7,932 nucleotides of DNA from an uncultured Erysipelotrichaceae bacterium (lineage in GTDB: Bacteria; Bacillota_I; Bacilli_A; RFN20; CAG-826), in assembly GCA_900321535.1 (NCBI GenBank), contig ONWJ01000148.1, positions 1-7,932 of the forward strand, written 5' to 3'. The notes beneath the pieces are model-generated. The model was not told the origin of the DNA, did not search any database, and saw nothing but the letters and a program-made list of their open reading frames with translations. A program made the translations under genes and the position numbers. Below, piece by piece: positions 1 to 7,241 of this stretch (the first letter of the stretch is position 1; every line of letters starts with the position of its first letter).

Positions 1-500
1 AGCAGCTAATTTCCCTTCTTTCCATAAAAGAGGGGGGACGTGTATTGGATTTGGCTTGCGGGACCGGTATTCTCACCCCTTATCTTCTGCAAACAAAAGC
101 AGCCTATATTCTGGGGTTAGATATCTCACCTAAAATGATTGAAGTCGCGAAGGGAAAGTTCCAAGAAAACGCGAGACTCCGGTTTAAAGCAGGTGACTTT
201 TATCAGTCCGACTGTGGCGAATTCGACTCCATCATTTGTTTTGATGCCTATCCGCATTTCCTTGATGTTCCAGGTTTTGTAAAGGCAGCACATCAGCATC
301 TTAAAAAGGATGGGACCTTGCTCATCGCCCATGACTCTGGAAGAGTAGCCCTTGATAAGCATCATGACGCGCACGCAAAAGGCGTCTCGAGGCACTTGCT
401 GCCTGTAGAAGAGGAAGTGAAACCTTTTGAAAGCCTCTTCCAAGTTATAAAAATAGAGGAGACAGATTCTTCCTATATCCTTCTGCTGAAGCGAAAATAA
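1..500 (+). CDS. Class I SAM-dependent methyltransferase, 5' end cut by window
   Basis: The reading frame is open from base 3 with no stop, so the gene starts left of the window; 165 residues are visible. An apparent start at base 45 is only an internal TTG inside motif I. Motif I of the Rossmann methyltransferase fold reads VLDLACGTG (visible residues about 14-22) and should bind S-adenosylmethionine. It is followed by GLDISP, whose Asp would contact the SAM ribose. AGDF and FDSIICFDAYPHF match the motif II/III strands, and LKKDGTLLIAHD matches the post-motif strand. The fold and SAM binding are therefore well supported, but the methyl acceptor is not. The His-rich stretch DKHHDAHAKGVSRHLLP after the last motif may form part of the substrate pocket. 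The gene ends in TAA and converges on the lipoprotein gene over a shared hairpin terminator. It is probably a cytosolic small-molecule methyltransferase of the Methyltransf_25/11 type. Confidence 0.85.
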   Translation, partial: QLISLLSIKEGGRVLDLACGTGILTPYLLQTKAAYILGLDISPKMIEVAKGKFQENARLRFKAGDFYQSDCGEFDSIICFDAYPHFLDVPGFVKAAHQHLKKDGTLLIAHDSGRVALDKHHDAHAKGVSRHLLPVEEEVKPFESLFQVIKIEETDSSYILLLKRK

Positions 501-513
501 ACCTAGCTAAAAG

Positions 514-540
514 AAAGACGCGGTCGAGGCCGCGTCTTTT
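514..540. terminator. Bidirectional intrinsic terminator between the methyltransferase and lipoprotein genes
   Basis: AAAGACGCGG (514-523) pairs perfectly with CCGCGTCTTT (530-539) around a 6-base loop. A run of four T follows on the plus strand, and an A-rich stretch precedes the stem (CTTTT on the minus strand). The two flanking genes converge here, with stops at 500 and 558, so one hairpin can end both transcripts. Confidence 0.85.
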
Positions 541-557
541 ATGTTGCAATCGTCCTT

Positions 558-1319
558 TTATTCGCTTGCTTTAAACGAGATGCTCTTGAAATAAGAAGCA
601 TATTCTTCGTTTGCAATGATGCCAAAGAAGCCGTCAACATCCACTGAGAATGAGACGACATTCGACTCGACATCTCTTTCATAGTCATTGATGCCAGCGG
701 CATCATCAACGCCTTCATAAGTGGATGCAACCTTGATGACTGGATAGCCGGTCATGTCGGAAGAGTTATATTCGACATAGTTATAATAAAGCTCAAACGC
801 CAACGTGCCTTTCATCGGGCTCTTGCTATAAATAGCACCGTTGAGTTTTCTCATCTGGATGTTGGATGGGAATTTACCTTGTCCGCGCTGAACGTTTATG
901 AAATATAAATCAAAGCTGACCCCTGTTGAGGAGGCGATTTCTTTTTCATATGGATCGGGATATCCACTTGCAGGAGGTGTGGCAACATCCTCTGAAGTGA
1001 TCGTCCAATTTCCAATCGTATTTTCAAAAATCTCCGCAGAACTCCCATTTTCTTTCTCAGAAATGATGGTTTGTTCAGGTTCAGAGTCTTCGCTTACTTG
1101 AGGCTCTGCTTCGCTAGAAACGACGATAGGTTCATCAGGATCAGAAGCTTTGCTAACTTGAGATTCTTCTTTCGCAGAAGAGTCCTGCGCTGGCTTACTC
1201 TCTTGAGTCGTAGTCGCTGTGCTAGATTCTGTCACCACGGGTGATGGGGCTGGATTTCCTCCATTGCAGGAGGCAAGCATAATCATGGATGTTGCTAGGA
1301 TGAATAATTGTTTCTTCAT
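558..1319 (-). CDS. Secreted lipoprotein with Ser/Glu/Pro-rich linker and unknown C-terminal domain
   Basis: The protein has 253 residues from the ATG at 1319, which has GGAG eight bases upstream (minus strand). An ATG eight codons further up (1343) would put eight extra residues before the signal peptide and is less likely. A type II signal peptide is clear: MKKQ, a hydrophobic core, then the lipobox LASC with Cys18 as the predicted lipidation site, so the protein should be anchored on the outer face of the membrane. Residues about 20-97 are a low-complexity Ser/Thr/Glu/Pro/Ala spacer holding a 20-residue-period repeat. Residues about 98-253 look like a compact extracellular domain rich in aromatic residues, Gly and predicted beta strands (GNWTIT, VSFDLYFINV, LAFELYYNYV, VVSFSVDVDGFFGII, FKSISF). 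I do not recognise this domain. A substrate- or polymer-binding role is possible but not shown. The gene is transcribed alone, divergent from pepF. Confidence 0.8.
   Translation of the reverse strand: MKKQLFILATSMIMLASCNGGNPAPSPVVTESSTATTTQESKPAQDSSAKEESQVSKASDPDEPIVVSSEAEPQVSEDSEPEQTIISEKENGSSAEIFENTIGNWTITSEDVATPPASGYPDPYEKEIASSTGVSFDLYFINVQRGQGKFPSNIQMRKLNGAIYSKSPMKGTLAFELYYNYVEYNSSDMTGYPVIKVASTYEGVDDAAGINDYERDVESNVVSFSVDVDGFFGIIANEEYASYFKSISFKASE
1065..1178 (-). repeat. Imperfect 60-bp-period tandem repeat in the lipoprotein linker
   Basis: Bases 1125-1178 and 1065-1118 are two related copies offset by exactly 60 bp, roughly 70% alike by eye. They share, for example, ACTTGAG, TTCATCAGG/TTGTTCAGG and AGAA tails. 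They encode residues 48-65 and 68-85 with the shared pattern QVS(K/E)(A/D)S(D/E)P(D/E), then a residue pair and Ile. The period is a whole number of codons, so the linker can lengthen without a frameshift. Confidence 0.7.
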
Positions 1320-1418
1320 AACGTCTTCTCCAAACGATTCCATAATATATCACTTATGCGCGCGTTATGCGTGTACGAAAATCATTTTCGGTGTATCCTT
1401 TTCGCCGGAGGAAAAAAC
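1320..1418. promoter_or_regulatory. Divergent intergenic region of the lipoprotein gene and pepF, with symmetric elements
   Basis: Both promoters must lie in or near these 99 bases, but I see no strong -35/-10 pair. AT-rich candidates for a -10 are CATAAT (1341-1346, plus) and TATATT or TATTAT on the minus strand over the same stretch. Two structured elements stand out. TTATGCG occurs as a direct repeat at 1354-1360 and 1365-1371, 11 bases apart, about one helical turn. A perfect palindrome CGAAAAT-C-ATTTTCG lies at 1376-1390, itself flanked by GTGTA on both sides (1371-1375 and 1391-1395). These could be protein-binding sites, but no regulator can be named. Confidence 0.4.
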
Positions 1419-3194
1419 ATGCCTACACCAAACACCTGGGATTTAACCTATTTCTACAAAACAGAGGAAGCCTTTGAAGCCGACCTCGCCTTATTTAAGG
1501 AGAAAGTCGCTTTATGCGCAAAGTATGAAGGGCAACTTCAAGATGAAGAAAAACTCCATGAGTATCTCTTGATGGAACGCGAGATCAACATCTTGCTGTC
1601 TCGTCTCTACTTCTTTGTTTCGATGCGCTCTGATCGCAACAAAAAGAACATCGAAAACGCCAGCGCGCTTTCTAAAGTCCGCATTGCTTTGAATGACTAC
1701 ATTCGCACGATCAGTTTTGAAGAGCCTGAACTTCTAAGCCTTGGAGAGGAAAAGCTTCATGCTTTCATCGAAAAATACGATGACATGAAGGAATTCTCGT
1801 TCATCATTGAGAAACTCTTCCGTGGTCAGCGTTATGTTATGACCGCCGATAAAGAGGCGTTGCTTTCTGCTTACGGTCCACTACTTTCGGAAGCATCTTC
1901 CCTTTATTCCATGCTTTCGGTTGCCGACTATTCTCCAAAGCAAATCACCTTAAGTGATGGGGAAGAGGTCTCTGTCTCGCAAGCCAACTGGACTTCGCTC
2001 ATCACCAAAGCGAAAACGGCCGAAGATAGAAAAGCCATCTTTGAAGCCCTTTATTCCTATTACGATGCGCATAAAAACGCCTATGCTGAAATCTATAATA
2101 CGGGCTTGCAATCTCAGCTCGCTATCCAAAGAAGCCGTGGATATGACTCGATTTTGCAAGAGCATTTATTCCACAACGCCATTCCGGAATCCGTCTTCCA
2201 TAATTTGATTGAAGTCGCTTCGCAAGGTTCTGCCCCGCTTAAGAAATACTATCAATTACGTAAGAAGGCGTTAGGCTTAGAAGCACACCGCTCCTATGAT
2301 CGTTTCTTAAAGCTCGCCAAATCCGAGAAGCAATACACCTATGAACAAGCCAAAGAATTGTTCTGGGCATCCATCCAAAACTTCCCAGCTGACTTCCAAG
2401 AGAAAGCCCACGAAGTCCTTCGCGATGGGTTTGTTGATGTCTATCCAGGGGATGGCAAACGCACCGGTGCTTATTCTAACGGCGGCGCCTCATTCCACCC
2501 CTATATCTTGCTCAACTTCATGGGAGAACTCGACGATGTGTTCACCTTGGCGCATGAATCCGGTCACTCCATCCATACGATGTATTCTGAAGAGTCACAG
2601 CCAATCATGAAGCAGGACTACACGATCTTCGTTGCAGAAATCGCTTCTACGTTTAATGAGCATAACCTCTTGGATTACCTCTTAACCCATGAGCAGCTCA
2701 GCAAAGATGACAAGATCTATTTGCTCCAAAAAGCAATTGATGAAATCTGCGCGACCTTCTATCGTCAAACATTGTTTGGCCATTACGAATACTTGGCCGC
2801 AGAAAAAGCCCAAAAAGGCGAGCCAATCAACCATGAAGTCTTAAGCGGCATCATGACTGATCTCTATAAACAGTATTATGGAATCGACATCACCGAAGAA
2901 GTCTATAAGCCATTAGTCTGGGCCTATATCCCTCATCTATTCAATTCGCCATTCTACGTATATCAATATGCGACCTCCTTCACTTCCTCCATGCTCATCT
3001 ATGAGAAAGTGAAAGAAGGCAAAGAAGGCGCCTTTGATCAATATATCTCCCTGTTGCGTTCTGGCGGAAGCAATTTCCCAGTTGAACAGGTTAAGAAAGC
3101 TGGGGTTGACCTTACAACCAAAGAGCCATTCCTAGCGGTTACTAGACGCATGGAAGAACTCGTTGATCAACTTGAAAAACTCTTGAACGAGTAA
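1419..3194 (+). CDS. pepF: Oligoendopeptidase F, M3 family zinc metallopeptidase
   Basis: The protein has 591 residues, close to the usual ~600 of PepF. The start is the ATG at 1419: GGAGG (1407-1411) lies seven bases upstream, and MPTPNTWDLTYFY aligns with the usual PepF N-terminus. An upstream in-frame ATG at 1308 lies inside the divergent lipoprotein gene and lacks such a site. The N-terminal half is the helical M3 part. The catalytic zinc motif HEXXH is HESGH, with His379, Glu380 and His383. Glu407, in FVAEIASTFNE, is the probable third zinc ligand. The flanking segments LLNFMGELDDVFTLA, YRQTLFGHYE and YVYQYATS match conserved PepF blocks around the active-site cleft. PepF is a cytosolic enzyme that cuts short peptides, commonly about 7-17 residues long, and is linked to peptide recycling and amino-acid supply. 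No signal peptide is seen. The gene stands alone, with its own terminator downstream. Confidence 0.95.
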   Translation: MPTPNTWDLTYFYKTEEAFEADLALFKEKVALCAKYEGQLQDEEKLHEYLLMEREINILLSRLYFFVSMRSDRNKKNIENASALSKVRIALNDYIRTISFEEPELLSLGEEKLHAFIEKYDDMKEFSFIIEKLFRGQRYVMTADKEALLSAYGPLLSEASSLYSMLSVADYSPKQITLSDGEEVSVSQANWTSLITKAKTAEDRKAIFEALYSYYDAHKNAYAEIYNTGLQSQLAIQRSRGYDSILQEHLFHNAIPESVFHNLIEVASQGSAPLKKYYQLRKKALGLEAHRSYDRFLKLAKSEKQYTYEQAKELFWASIQNFPADFQEKAHEVLRDGFVDVYPGDGKRTGAYSNGGASFHPYILLNFMGELDDVFTLAHESGHSIHTMYSEESQPIMKQDYTIFVAEIASTFNEHNLLDYLLTHEQLSKDDKIYLLQKAIDEICATFYRQTLFGHYEYLAAEKAQKGEPINHEVLSGIMTDLYKQYYGIDITEEVYKPLVWAYIPHLFNSPFYVYQYATSFTSSMLIYEKVKEGKEGAFDQYISLLRSGGSNFPVEQVKKAGVDLTTKEPFLAVTRRMEELVDQLEKLLNE

Positions 3195-3210
3195 TATCAA
3201 TCTTCACTTC

Positions 3211-3240
3211 AGGCAAGGTGAAACGCCTTGCCTTTTTCTT
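3211..3240 (+). terminator. Intrinsic terminator of pepF
   Basis: AGGCAAGG (3211-3218) pairs perfectly with CCTTGCCT (3226-3233) around a 7-base loop. It is followed by TTTTTCTTT on the plus strand and starts 16 bases after the pepF stop codon. Confidence 0.88.
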
Positions 3241-3267
3241 TAAAAGCCCGCAAAACCCCGTTGAAAT

Positions 3268-3294
3268 GAAAAACGAGCAGGTCGCTCGTTTTCG
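3268..3294 (-). terminator. Intrinsic terminator of the four-helix membrane protein gene (possibly bidirectional)
   Basis: AAAACGAGC (3270-3278) pairs perfectly with GCTCGTTTT (3284-3292) around a 5-base loop. On the minus strand it is followed by a T run and lies directly after the stop codon at 3296-3298. The plus-strand side also has a short T run, so it may back up the pepF terminator. Confidence 0.8.
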
Positions 3295-3295
3295 T

Positions 3296-4279
3296 TTATT
3301 TGATTTCGTCTGGGGCCCAAAGTGGGTCATCGATTGGTCGCGTATCAACTTTTGGTTTGGTTGGTTTGGCGACGGGGACAGGAACCTTTTTGATGATGAT
3401 CTGCGGCTCAGCGGTTCCACGTTCTAAGAAGGACAAATCGCCATTGCGGGCAGATTCGAGATCGACAAGAGTTTGCTGATAAACATCGCGTGCTCCAGCG
3501 TCCCCATGTTGCTTCAGAGCAGCATCGATTTCATAACCTTTGATTTCCCCGTTGGCGTCGCCGCCATTGAGCTTCATGTAATAGATCGCTTCGGGGATGA
3601 GTTCAAGCGTGCTTTCTTTTTCTAGATAAGGCTCAACAAGCAGCCCAATGAGCTCTTTGCATTTGCCTTTCTTATAGAACTTGTAGAAGTCCTTCTTGAC
3701 GCGCCTTCTCTCCGAACCGCTTTTGCTAAGACGAATACGGGCTTTCTTAAGATGATAAATACGACCGTATTTCGGCGGATAGGTGTGGTTATAAAATAGC
3801 GCGATAAACGAGAAAAGAAGCAAGAGTCCCGCATATCCCATCGCCCCATAGGTATATCCAAGTCGAACCCACTTTAAGATAGTGGTCGAATTTGGAATAT
3901 AGGAATGAACTGGGGTGATAATCAGCACAATGCCTGCTAGCACAAGAGCAATCGCGACGATCGTAGAAGGCAAGGCAAACAAGAGATAGAACAAGCGGTA
4001 GTTAGTGATAACTTGGGCAAGAACCCAGGCCACAAAGAAGAACACGAGCATGCCCATCGGCATCGCCCAATCCACCAAGAAGGAGCGCAGATCATATTCG
4101 GTTTGCATCATTGTCCACTTCGTATCCGCGAGGTTTGGAAGGAGCGTTGGGACAAATTTTAAGGCCAGCCAAAAAGCAAAACCGGCTGCGCCGATGACAA
4201 ATGCCACGAAGGCCCAAAAAACTACTGCTTTCCGAGGTCTAGAAGGCAAAGAGCGTTTCACCATCTCAATGGTTACCAT
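3296..4279 (-). CDS. Four-helix integral membrane protein of unknown function
   Basis: The protein has 327 residues. I do not recognise the family. Four hydrophobic segments are seen at about residues 18-40, 72-92, 96-121 and 143-163. The N-terminus is basic (KRSLPSRPRK), and a strongly basic stretch follows helix 4 (about 169-208). By the positive-inside rule both ends should be cytoplasmic. The soluble C-terminal part (about 165-327) has a mixed-charge helical region (ELIGLLVEPYLEKEST, IPEAIYYMKLNGG, then AALKQHGDAGARDVYQQTL), which might form a small helical-repeat-like module. It ends in a Pro/Lys/Val-rich tail (KKVPVPVAKPTKPK) likely to be disordered. No enzyme motif was found. The start is the only reasonable ATG: a GAGGAG site lies 12 bases upstream, which is longer than ideal. 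A 6-bp hairpin (CTTCCT/AGGAAG, 4302-4316) lies in the leader just upstream of that site. The gene is monocistronic by context. Confidence 0.75.
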   Translation of the reverse strand: MVTIEMVKRSLPSRPRKAVVFWAFVAFVIGAAGFAFWLALKFVPTLLPNLADTKWTMMQTEYDLRSFLVDWAMPMGMLVFFFVAWVLAQVITNYRLFYLLFALPSTIVAIALVLAGIVLIITPVHSYIPNSTTILKWVRLGYTYGAMGYAGLLLLFSFIALFYNHTYPPKYGRIYHLKKARIRLSKSGSERRRVKKDFYKFYKKGKCKELIGLLVEPYLEKESTLELIPEAIYYMKLNGGDANGEIKGYEIDAALKQHGDAGARDVYQQTLVDLESARNGDLSFLERGTAEPQIIIKKVPVPVAKPTKPKVDTRPIDDPLWAPDEIK

Positions 4280-4430
4280 ATTACTATGATACTCCTCTTC
4301 CCTTCCTTTTAGGAAGTGAAAGCTTGTTGATTGGCCTGGTTTTTCTCCTTACGCAGCCAATTCTATGGCGTTCTGCATAGATTTTTGAAAAATCTTCGGT
4401 ATGATTATCCCTGCACAGAGGACTATAACT
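4280..4430. promoter_or_regulatory. Divergent intergenic region of the membrane protein and flavodoxin genes
   Basis: These 151 bases must hold promoters for both flanking genes. On the plus strand, TATGAT (4400-4405, one mismatch to TATAAT) is the best -10 candidate but has no good -35. TTGAAA (4385-4390) is a good -35 match but is wrongly spaced for TATGAT; its best partner, TATCCC at 15 bases, is weak. On the minus strand, TAGAAT (plus 4360-4365) is a possible -10 for the membrane protein gene with no convincing -35. The flavodoxin ribosome site AGAGGA lies at 4417-4422. No RNA gene is evident. Confidence 0.4.
4379..4395. promoter_or_regulatory. Perfect 8+1+8 palindrome upstream of the flavodoxin gene
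   Basis: AGATTTTT (4379-4386) and AAAAATCT (4388-4395) are exact reverse complements around a single G. The palindrome contains the -35-like TTGAAA and lies 35 bases before the flavodoxin start. It resembles a dimeric repressor or activator site. It is too AT-rich, and its loop too small, for a typical terminator. The regulator is unknown. Confidence 0.4.
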
Positions 4431-4979
4431 ATGGCTAGAAAAGTACTGATCGCCTATTTCTCCCACGAGGGCGAAAACCTTGTTGATGACGAAATTGTCG
4501 ACCTCACTGGAAAAGGCAATACCAAGATTGCCGCCCAAGCTTTGAAAGGGCAATTAGAGGCAAAGGGATATCTGGTGAATCTTCATCGCATTGAGCCGAT
4601 GATCCCCTACCCCTTCTCCTATCAAGATACAAACGCCAGAAGCCGTCAGGAATATGAAGACGGCGCTGTCCCTCTTATCAACGCAGGTCCGAATGGGTTC
4701 GAAGCTTATGACACGGTCTTCCTTGGTTACCCGAACTGGTATGGAACGATACCTGGCCCAATCCTTGCATTCTTAAGAGATCACGATTTCAAAGGAAAGA
4801 CCATCATCCCATTCGTAACTCATGGTGGCCAACGCTTCCTCTACTCCTTGGAAGCCATCAAAGCGGAAACCCCGACCGCCGAGCAAAAAGAAGGATTTGC
4901 GATTGCTGCTCCATACATCGGCAGCGCGGATAAAGTCATCAGTGATTGGCTTGCCAAAAACGCAGATTTCTTCGATTAA
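4431..4979 (+). CDS. Flavodoxin_4-type FMN-binding protein
   Basis: The protein has 182 residues. The ATG at 4431 is chosen because AGAGGA lies eight bases upstream and the protein then opens with the flavodoxin strand MARKVLIAYFS. A further in-frame ATG at 4401 has no site and would add ten unlikely residues. After YFS comes the longer loop typical of the Flavodoxin_4 family, ending in KGNTKIAAQAL, where GNT replaces the usual TGNT FMN-phosphate loop. FLGYPNWYGTIP (about 97-108) is the conserved segment beside the flavin ring, and FVTHGGQRF (about 128-136) is the third flavin-contacting loop. Such proteins are cytosolic electron carriers or quinone/nitro-reductase-like flavoproteins. The redox partner is not shown by the neighbours. 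The gene is single, with a palindrome upstream and a terminator shared with clpB downstream. Confidence 0.9.
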   Translation: MARKVLIAYFSHEGENLVDDEIVDLTGKGNTKIAAQALKGQLEAKGYLVNLHRIEPMIPYPFSYQDTNARSRQEYEDGAVPLINAGPNGFEAYDTVFLGYPNWYGTIPGPILAFLRDHDFKGKTIIPFVTHGGQRFLYSLEAIKAETPTAEQKEGFAIAAPYIGSADKVISDWLAKNADFFD

Positions 4980-4989
4980 TTGAAGTAGC

Positions 4990-5028
4990 AAAAAGGCGAC
5001 CCCGTTTTAATGGAATCGCCTCTTTTTT
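4990..5028. terminator. Bidirectional terminator between the flavodoxin gene and clpB
   Basis: GGCGA (4995-4999) pairs with TCGCC (5016-5020), extended by AAAAA against TTTTTT with a two-base bulge. A T run (5021-5028) follows on the plus strand and a five-A run (4990-4994) precedes the stem, so it suits both converging genes. The loop is long (16 bases) and the GC stem short, so it may be weaker than the other terminators here. Confidence 0.7.
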
Positions 5029-5034
5029 ATGCGC

Positions 5035-7170
5035 TTATGCGCGATTGATTTTGGTGATCTCAAGTTCTTTCGTCGGCGAGATGTCAATCATATATTTGGC
5101 GTCCGTTCTTAACTGGCCAGCAATGATGTCATGCGCTAAACGAGTCTCGATGCGATCTTGGATAAACCGTTTCAGAGGTCTAGCACCGAACTCCGGGCTA
5201 TAGGCTTCTTCGACGACCCATTTCGCCAGCGCTTGCGTGAATTCGACGTTGATGTAGTTGTCTTCCAAGCGCTTCTTTAAGTCGCGGAGCATTTTTTCTG
5301 CGATTTGGATTTGAACTTCCTTTGGAAGCGGATTGAAATAGACGATTTCATCGATACGGTTCAAGAACTCTGGTTTGAACTTCTGATGCAGCAAGACATC
5401 CACGCCAGCGCGATTATTGGCAAGCAGTAAATCAGAGCCAAGGTTAGAAGTCATAATAATGACGGTGTTCTTGAAATCGACCAGTCTACCTTGAGAATCA
5501 GTTAATCTGCCCTCATCGAGAACTTGCAACAGAAGGTTGAATACTTCAGGGTCGGCCTTTTCGATTTCATCGAACAAGACAATCGAATATGGATTGCGTC
5601 TAACCTTCTCGGTCAACTGGCCACCTTCTTCATATCCAACGTATCCTGGCGCTGCGCCAACAAGCCTTGAGACAGAATACTTTTCCATATACTCGGACAT
5701 GTCGATACGGATGATGTTCTGCTCATTGTCGAACAATGCTTCGGCGAGGTCTTTGCATACTTCGGTTTTGCCAACGCCAGTTGGGCCAAGGAAGAGGAAC
5801 GAACCAATTGGACGATTTGGATTGTTGATGCCAGCACGTTGACGAAGGATCGCATTGGCCACCAGTTTGATGGCCTCGTCTTGTCCAATGACACGCTCTT
5901 TCAGCGTCTCTTCAAGGTCCAATATCTTTTCTTTGTCGCCTTTTTGAAGTTTAGCAACAGGGATGCCGGTCATCCTTGCAACGATCTTTGCAATCTCATC
6001 TTCATCAACGAACTCATCCACCAAGGACTCGTTGTCGTTTGAGTGTTCTTGCAGATTTTTGATCTTCGCTTGGAGCTCGGGAATCGTTTGATATTGCAAC
6101 TGGCTAGCCTTCGCATAATCGCCTTTGGAGAAGTATACGCCGAGGTCAAAATTGGCCTTTTCGAGCTGTTTCTTTAAATTTTTCAATAAATCGACATTTT
6201 GCTTTTCGCCTTCCCACTGCTTTTTCAGCTCCTCAAATTTGGCTTTCGCGTCATTCAAATTGGCTTCTAAAACAGCAAGTCGCTTCATGCTGGAATCATC
6301 TTTCTCTTTGGATAATGCAACACGCTCGATTTCCATCTGACGAATCTTGCGATTGAGTTCATCAAGTTCCGTCGGCATGGATTCCATTTCGACTTTGATA
6401 CTCGCGCAGGCTTCATCCAAGAGGTCGATGGCTTTATCCGGCAAGAAACGATTGGTGATATAACGGTTGGAAAGCGTGGCGGCTGCAACAAGCGCGCCGT
6501 CAGAGATACGGACACCGTGATACGACTCAAAGCGTTGCTTGAGGCCACGCAAGATGGAGATTGTATCTTCTACGGTTGGTTCGCCAACCATGACCGGTTG
6601 GAAACGACGTTCTAGTGCGCGATCTTTTTCGATGTACTTGCGGTATTCATCCAAGGTAGTTGCACCGATGCAATCGATATCGCCACGAGCAAGCATTGGT
6701 TTAAGCATGTTGGAAGCGTCCATCGCACCATCGGTTTTACCTGCGCCAACAATCAGATGAAGCTCGTCAATGAAAAGAATGATTTTCCCGTTGCTTTTGG
6801 CAATGCGGTTTAAAACGGCTTTGAGTCGTTCCTCGAACTCGCCTCGATACATCGCGCCCGCTAAAAGCGCACCCATATCAAGTTCGAATACTTCTTTCCC
6901 TTTTAACGAAGTCGGGACGTCATCTTTTACGATACGCTCCGCTAAGCCCTCAATGATGGCAGTCTTACCAACACCAGGTTCACCTAGCAAGACGACATTG
7001 TTCTTGCTCTTGCGCGCTAATACATGAATGACTTTTCTAATCTCTTCATCGCGCCCAATGACAGGATCAATTTTGCCCGCTGAAACAAGCTCGTTGATAT
7101 TACGGCCATACTTATTTAATAACTCTGGATCGTTTTCCAGATCTTGATTGTTATTCATTTTGAATTCCAT
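5035..7170 (-). CDS. clpB: ClpB disaggregase lacking the N-terminal domain
   Basis: The protein has 711 residues, against about 860 for full-length ClpB. It is a hexameric AAA+ ATPase that pulls aggregated proteins apart, classically with DnaK/DnaJ/GrpE, in the cytosol. The first AAA+ module has Walker A GEPGVGKT (63-70), pore-loop Tyr108 in GAMYRGEF, Walker B ILFIDE (131-136) and arginine-finger candidates Arg188/189. A charged coiled-coil M domain spans about 260-390; its length marks ClpB rather than ClpC or ClpA. The second module has Walker A GPTGVGKT (462-469), pore-loop Tyr510 in GYVG, Walker B VLFDE (531-535), Arg605 in FLNRIDE and the sensor-2 motif GARPLKR (662-668). The whole Clp_N substrate-binding domain is missing. 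The protein begins in the linker, just before [14 protein letters not shown]. The start is firm: AAGGAGG sits eight bases before the ATG at 7170, with a promoter and CIRCE further up, leaving no room for the missing domain. HrcA repression is predicted. Confidence 0.96.
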   Translation of the reverse strand: MEFKMNNNQDLENDPELLNKYGRNINELVSAGKIDPVIGRDEEIRKVIHVLARKSKNNVVLLGEPGVGKTAIIEGLAERIVKDDVPTSLKGKEVFELDMGALLAGAMYRGEFEERLKAVLNRIAKSNGKIILFIDELHLIVGAGKTDGAMDASNMLKPMLARGDIDCIGATTLDEYRKYIEKDRALERRFQPVMVGEPTVEDTISILRGLKQRFESYHGVRISDGALVAAATLSNRYITNRFLPDKAIDLLDEACASIKVEMESMPTELDELNRKIRQMEIERVALSKEKDDSSMKRLAVLEANLNDAKAKFEELKKQWEGEKQNVDLLKNLKKQLEKANFDLGVYFSKGDYAKASQLQYQTIPELQAKIKNLQEHSNDNESLVDEFVDEDEIAKIVARMTGIPVAKLQKGDKEKILDLEETLKERVIGQDEAIKLVANAILRQRAGINNPNRPIGSFLFLGPTGVGKTEVCKDLAEALFDNEQNIIRIDMSEYMEKYSVSRLVGAAPGYVGYEEGGQLTEKVRRNPYSIVLFDEIEKADPEVFNLLLQVLDEGRLTDSQGRLVDFKNTVIIMTSNLGSDLLLANNRAGVDVLLHQKFKPEFLNRIDEIVYFNPLPKEVQIQIAEKMLRDLKKRLEDNYINVEFTQALAKWVVEEAYSPEFGARPLKRFIQDRIETRLAHDIIAGQLRTDAKYMIDISPTKELEITKINRA

Positions 7171-7177
7171 AAACGGT

Positions 7178-7187
7178 ACCTCCTTTT
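7178..7187 (-). promoter_or_regulatory. Strong Shine-Dalgarno site of clpB
   Basis: AAAAGGAGGT on the minus strand places AAGGAGG eight bases from the ATG at 7170. This fixes translation at that codon rather than at the second Met four codons later. It therefore supports a genuinely N-domain-less ClpB. Confidence 0.85.
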
Positions 7188-7199
7188 CGGGTCACAAAT

Positions 7200-7227
7200 A
7201 TGATAATACAAAAATTAGCACTCGCAA
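7200..7227 (-). promoter_or_regulatory. Sigma-A type promoter of clpB
   Basis: On the minus strand, TTGCGA (plus 7222-7227) is followed after 16 bases by TATCAT (plus 7200-7205), with four and five matches to the -35 and -10 consensus. An overlapping TATTAT (plus 7203-7208) is an alternative -10, but with a 13-base gap. The -35 lies inside the CIRCE element, so HrcA binding would block RNA polymerase. Confidence 0.6.
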
Positions 7228-7241
7228 GGGGAGAGTGCTAA
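7215..7241. promoter_or_regulatory. CIRCE operator for the HrcA repressor
   Basis: TTAGCACTC (7215-7223), nine bases, then GAGTGCTAA (7233-7241) is an exact match to the CIRCE consensus TTAGCACTC-N9-GAGTGCTAA. HrcA is known to bind CIRCE and to repress chaperone genes until stress occupies its GroEL-dependent folding. Here the element overlaps the clpB promoter and begins 45 bases upstream of the clpB start codon. Read on the minus strand, the repeat forms a hairpin followed by TTTTT (plus 7210-7214). Confidence 0.97.

Noticed and set aside
1308..1418. Longer pepF with a start at 1308 (37 extra residues)
   Set aside because: The extra part overlaps the divergent lipoprotein gene, lacks a ribosome site and has no PepF likeness, while the ATG at 1419 has GGAGG at ideal spacing.
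4005..4289. Open frame on the plus strand opposite the membrane protein gene
   Set aside because: It is a reverse-strand shadow with no ribosome site and an unnatural composition. The minus-strand frame has clear membrane helices, a start site and a terminator.
5537..5842. Open frame on the plus strand opposite clpB
   Set aside because: It lies wholly inside highly conserved ClpB coding sequence, and its translation has no recognisable features.
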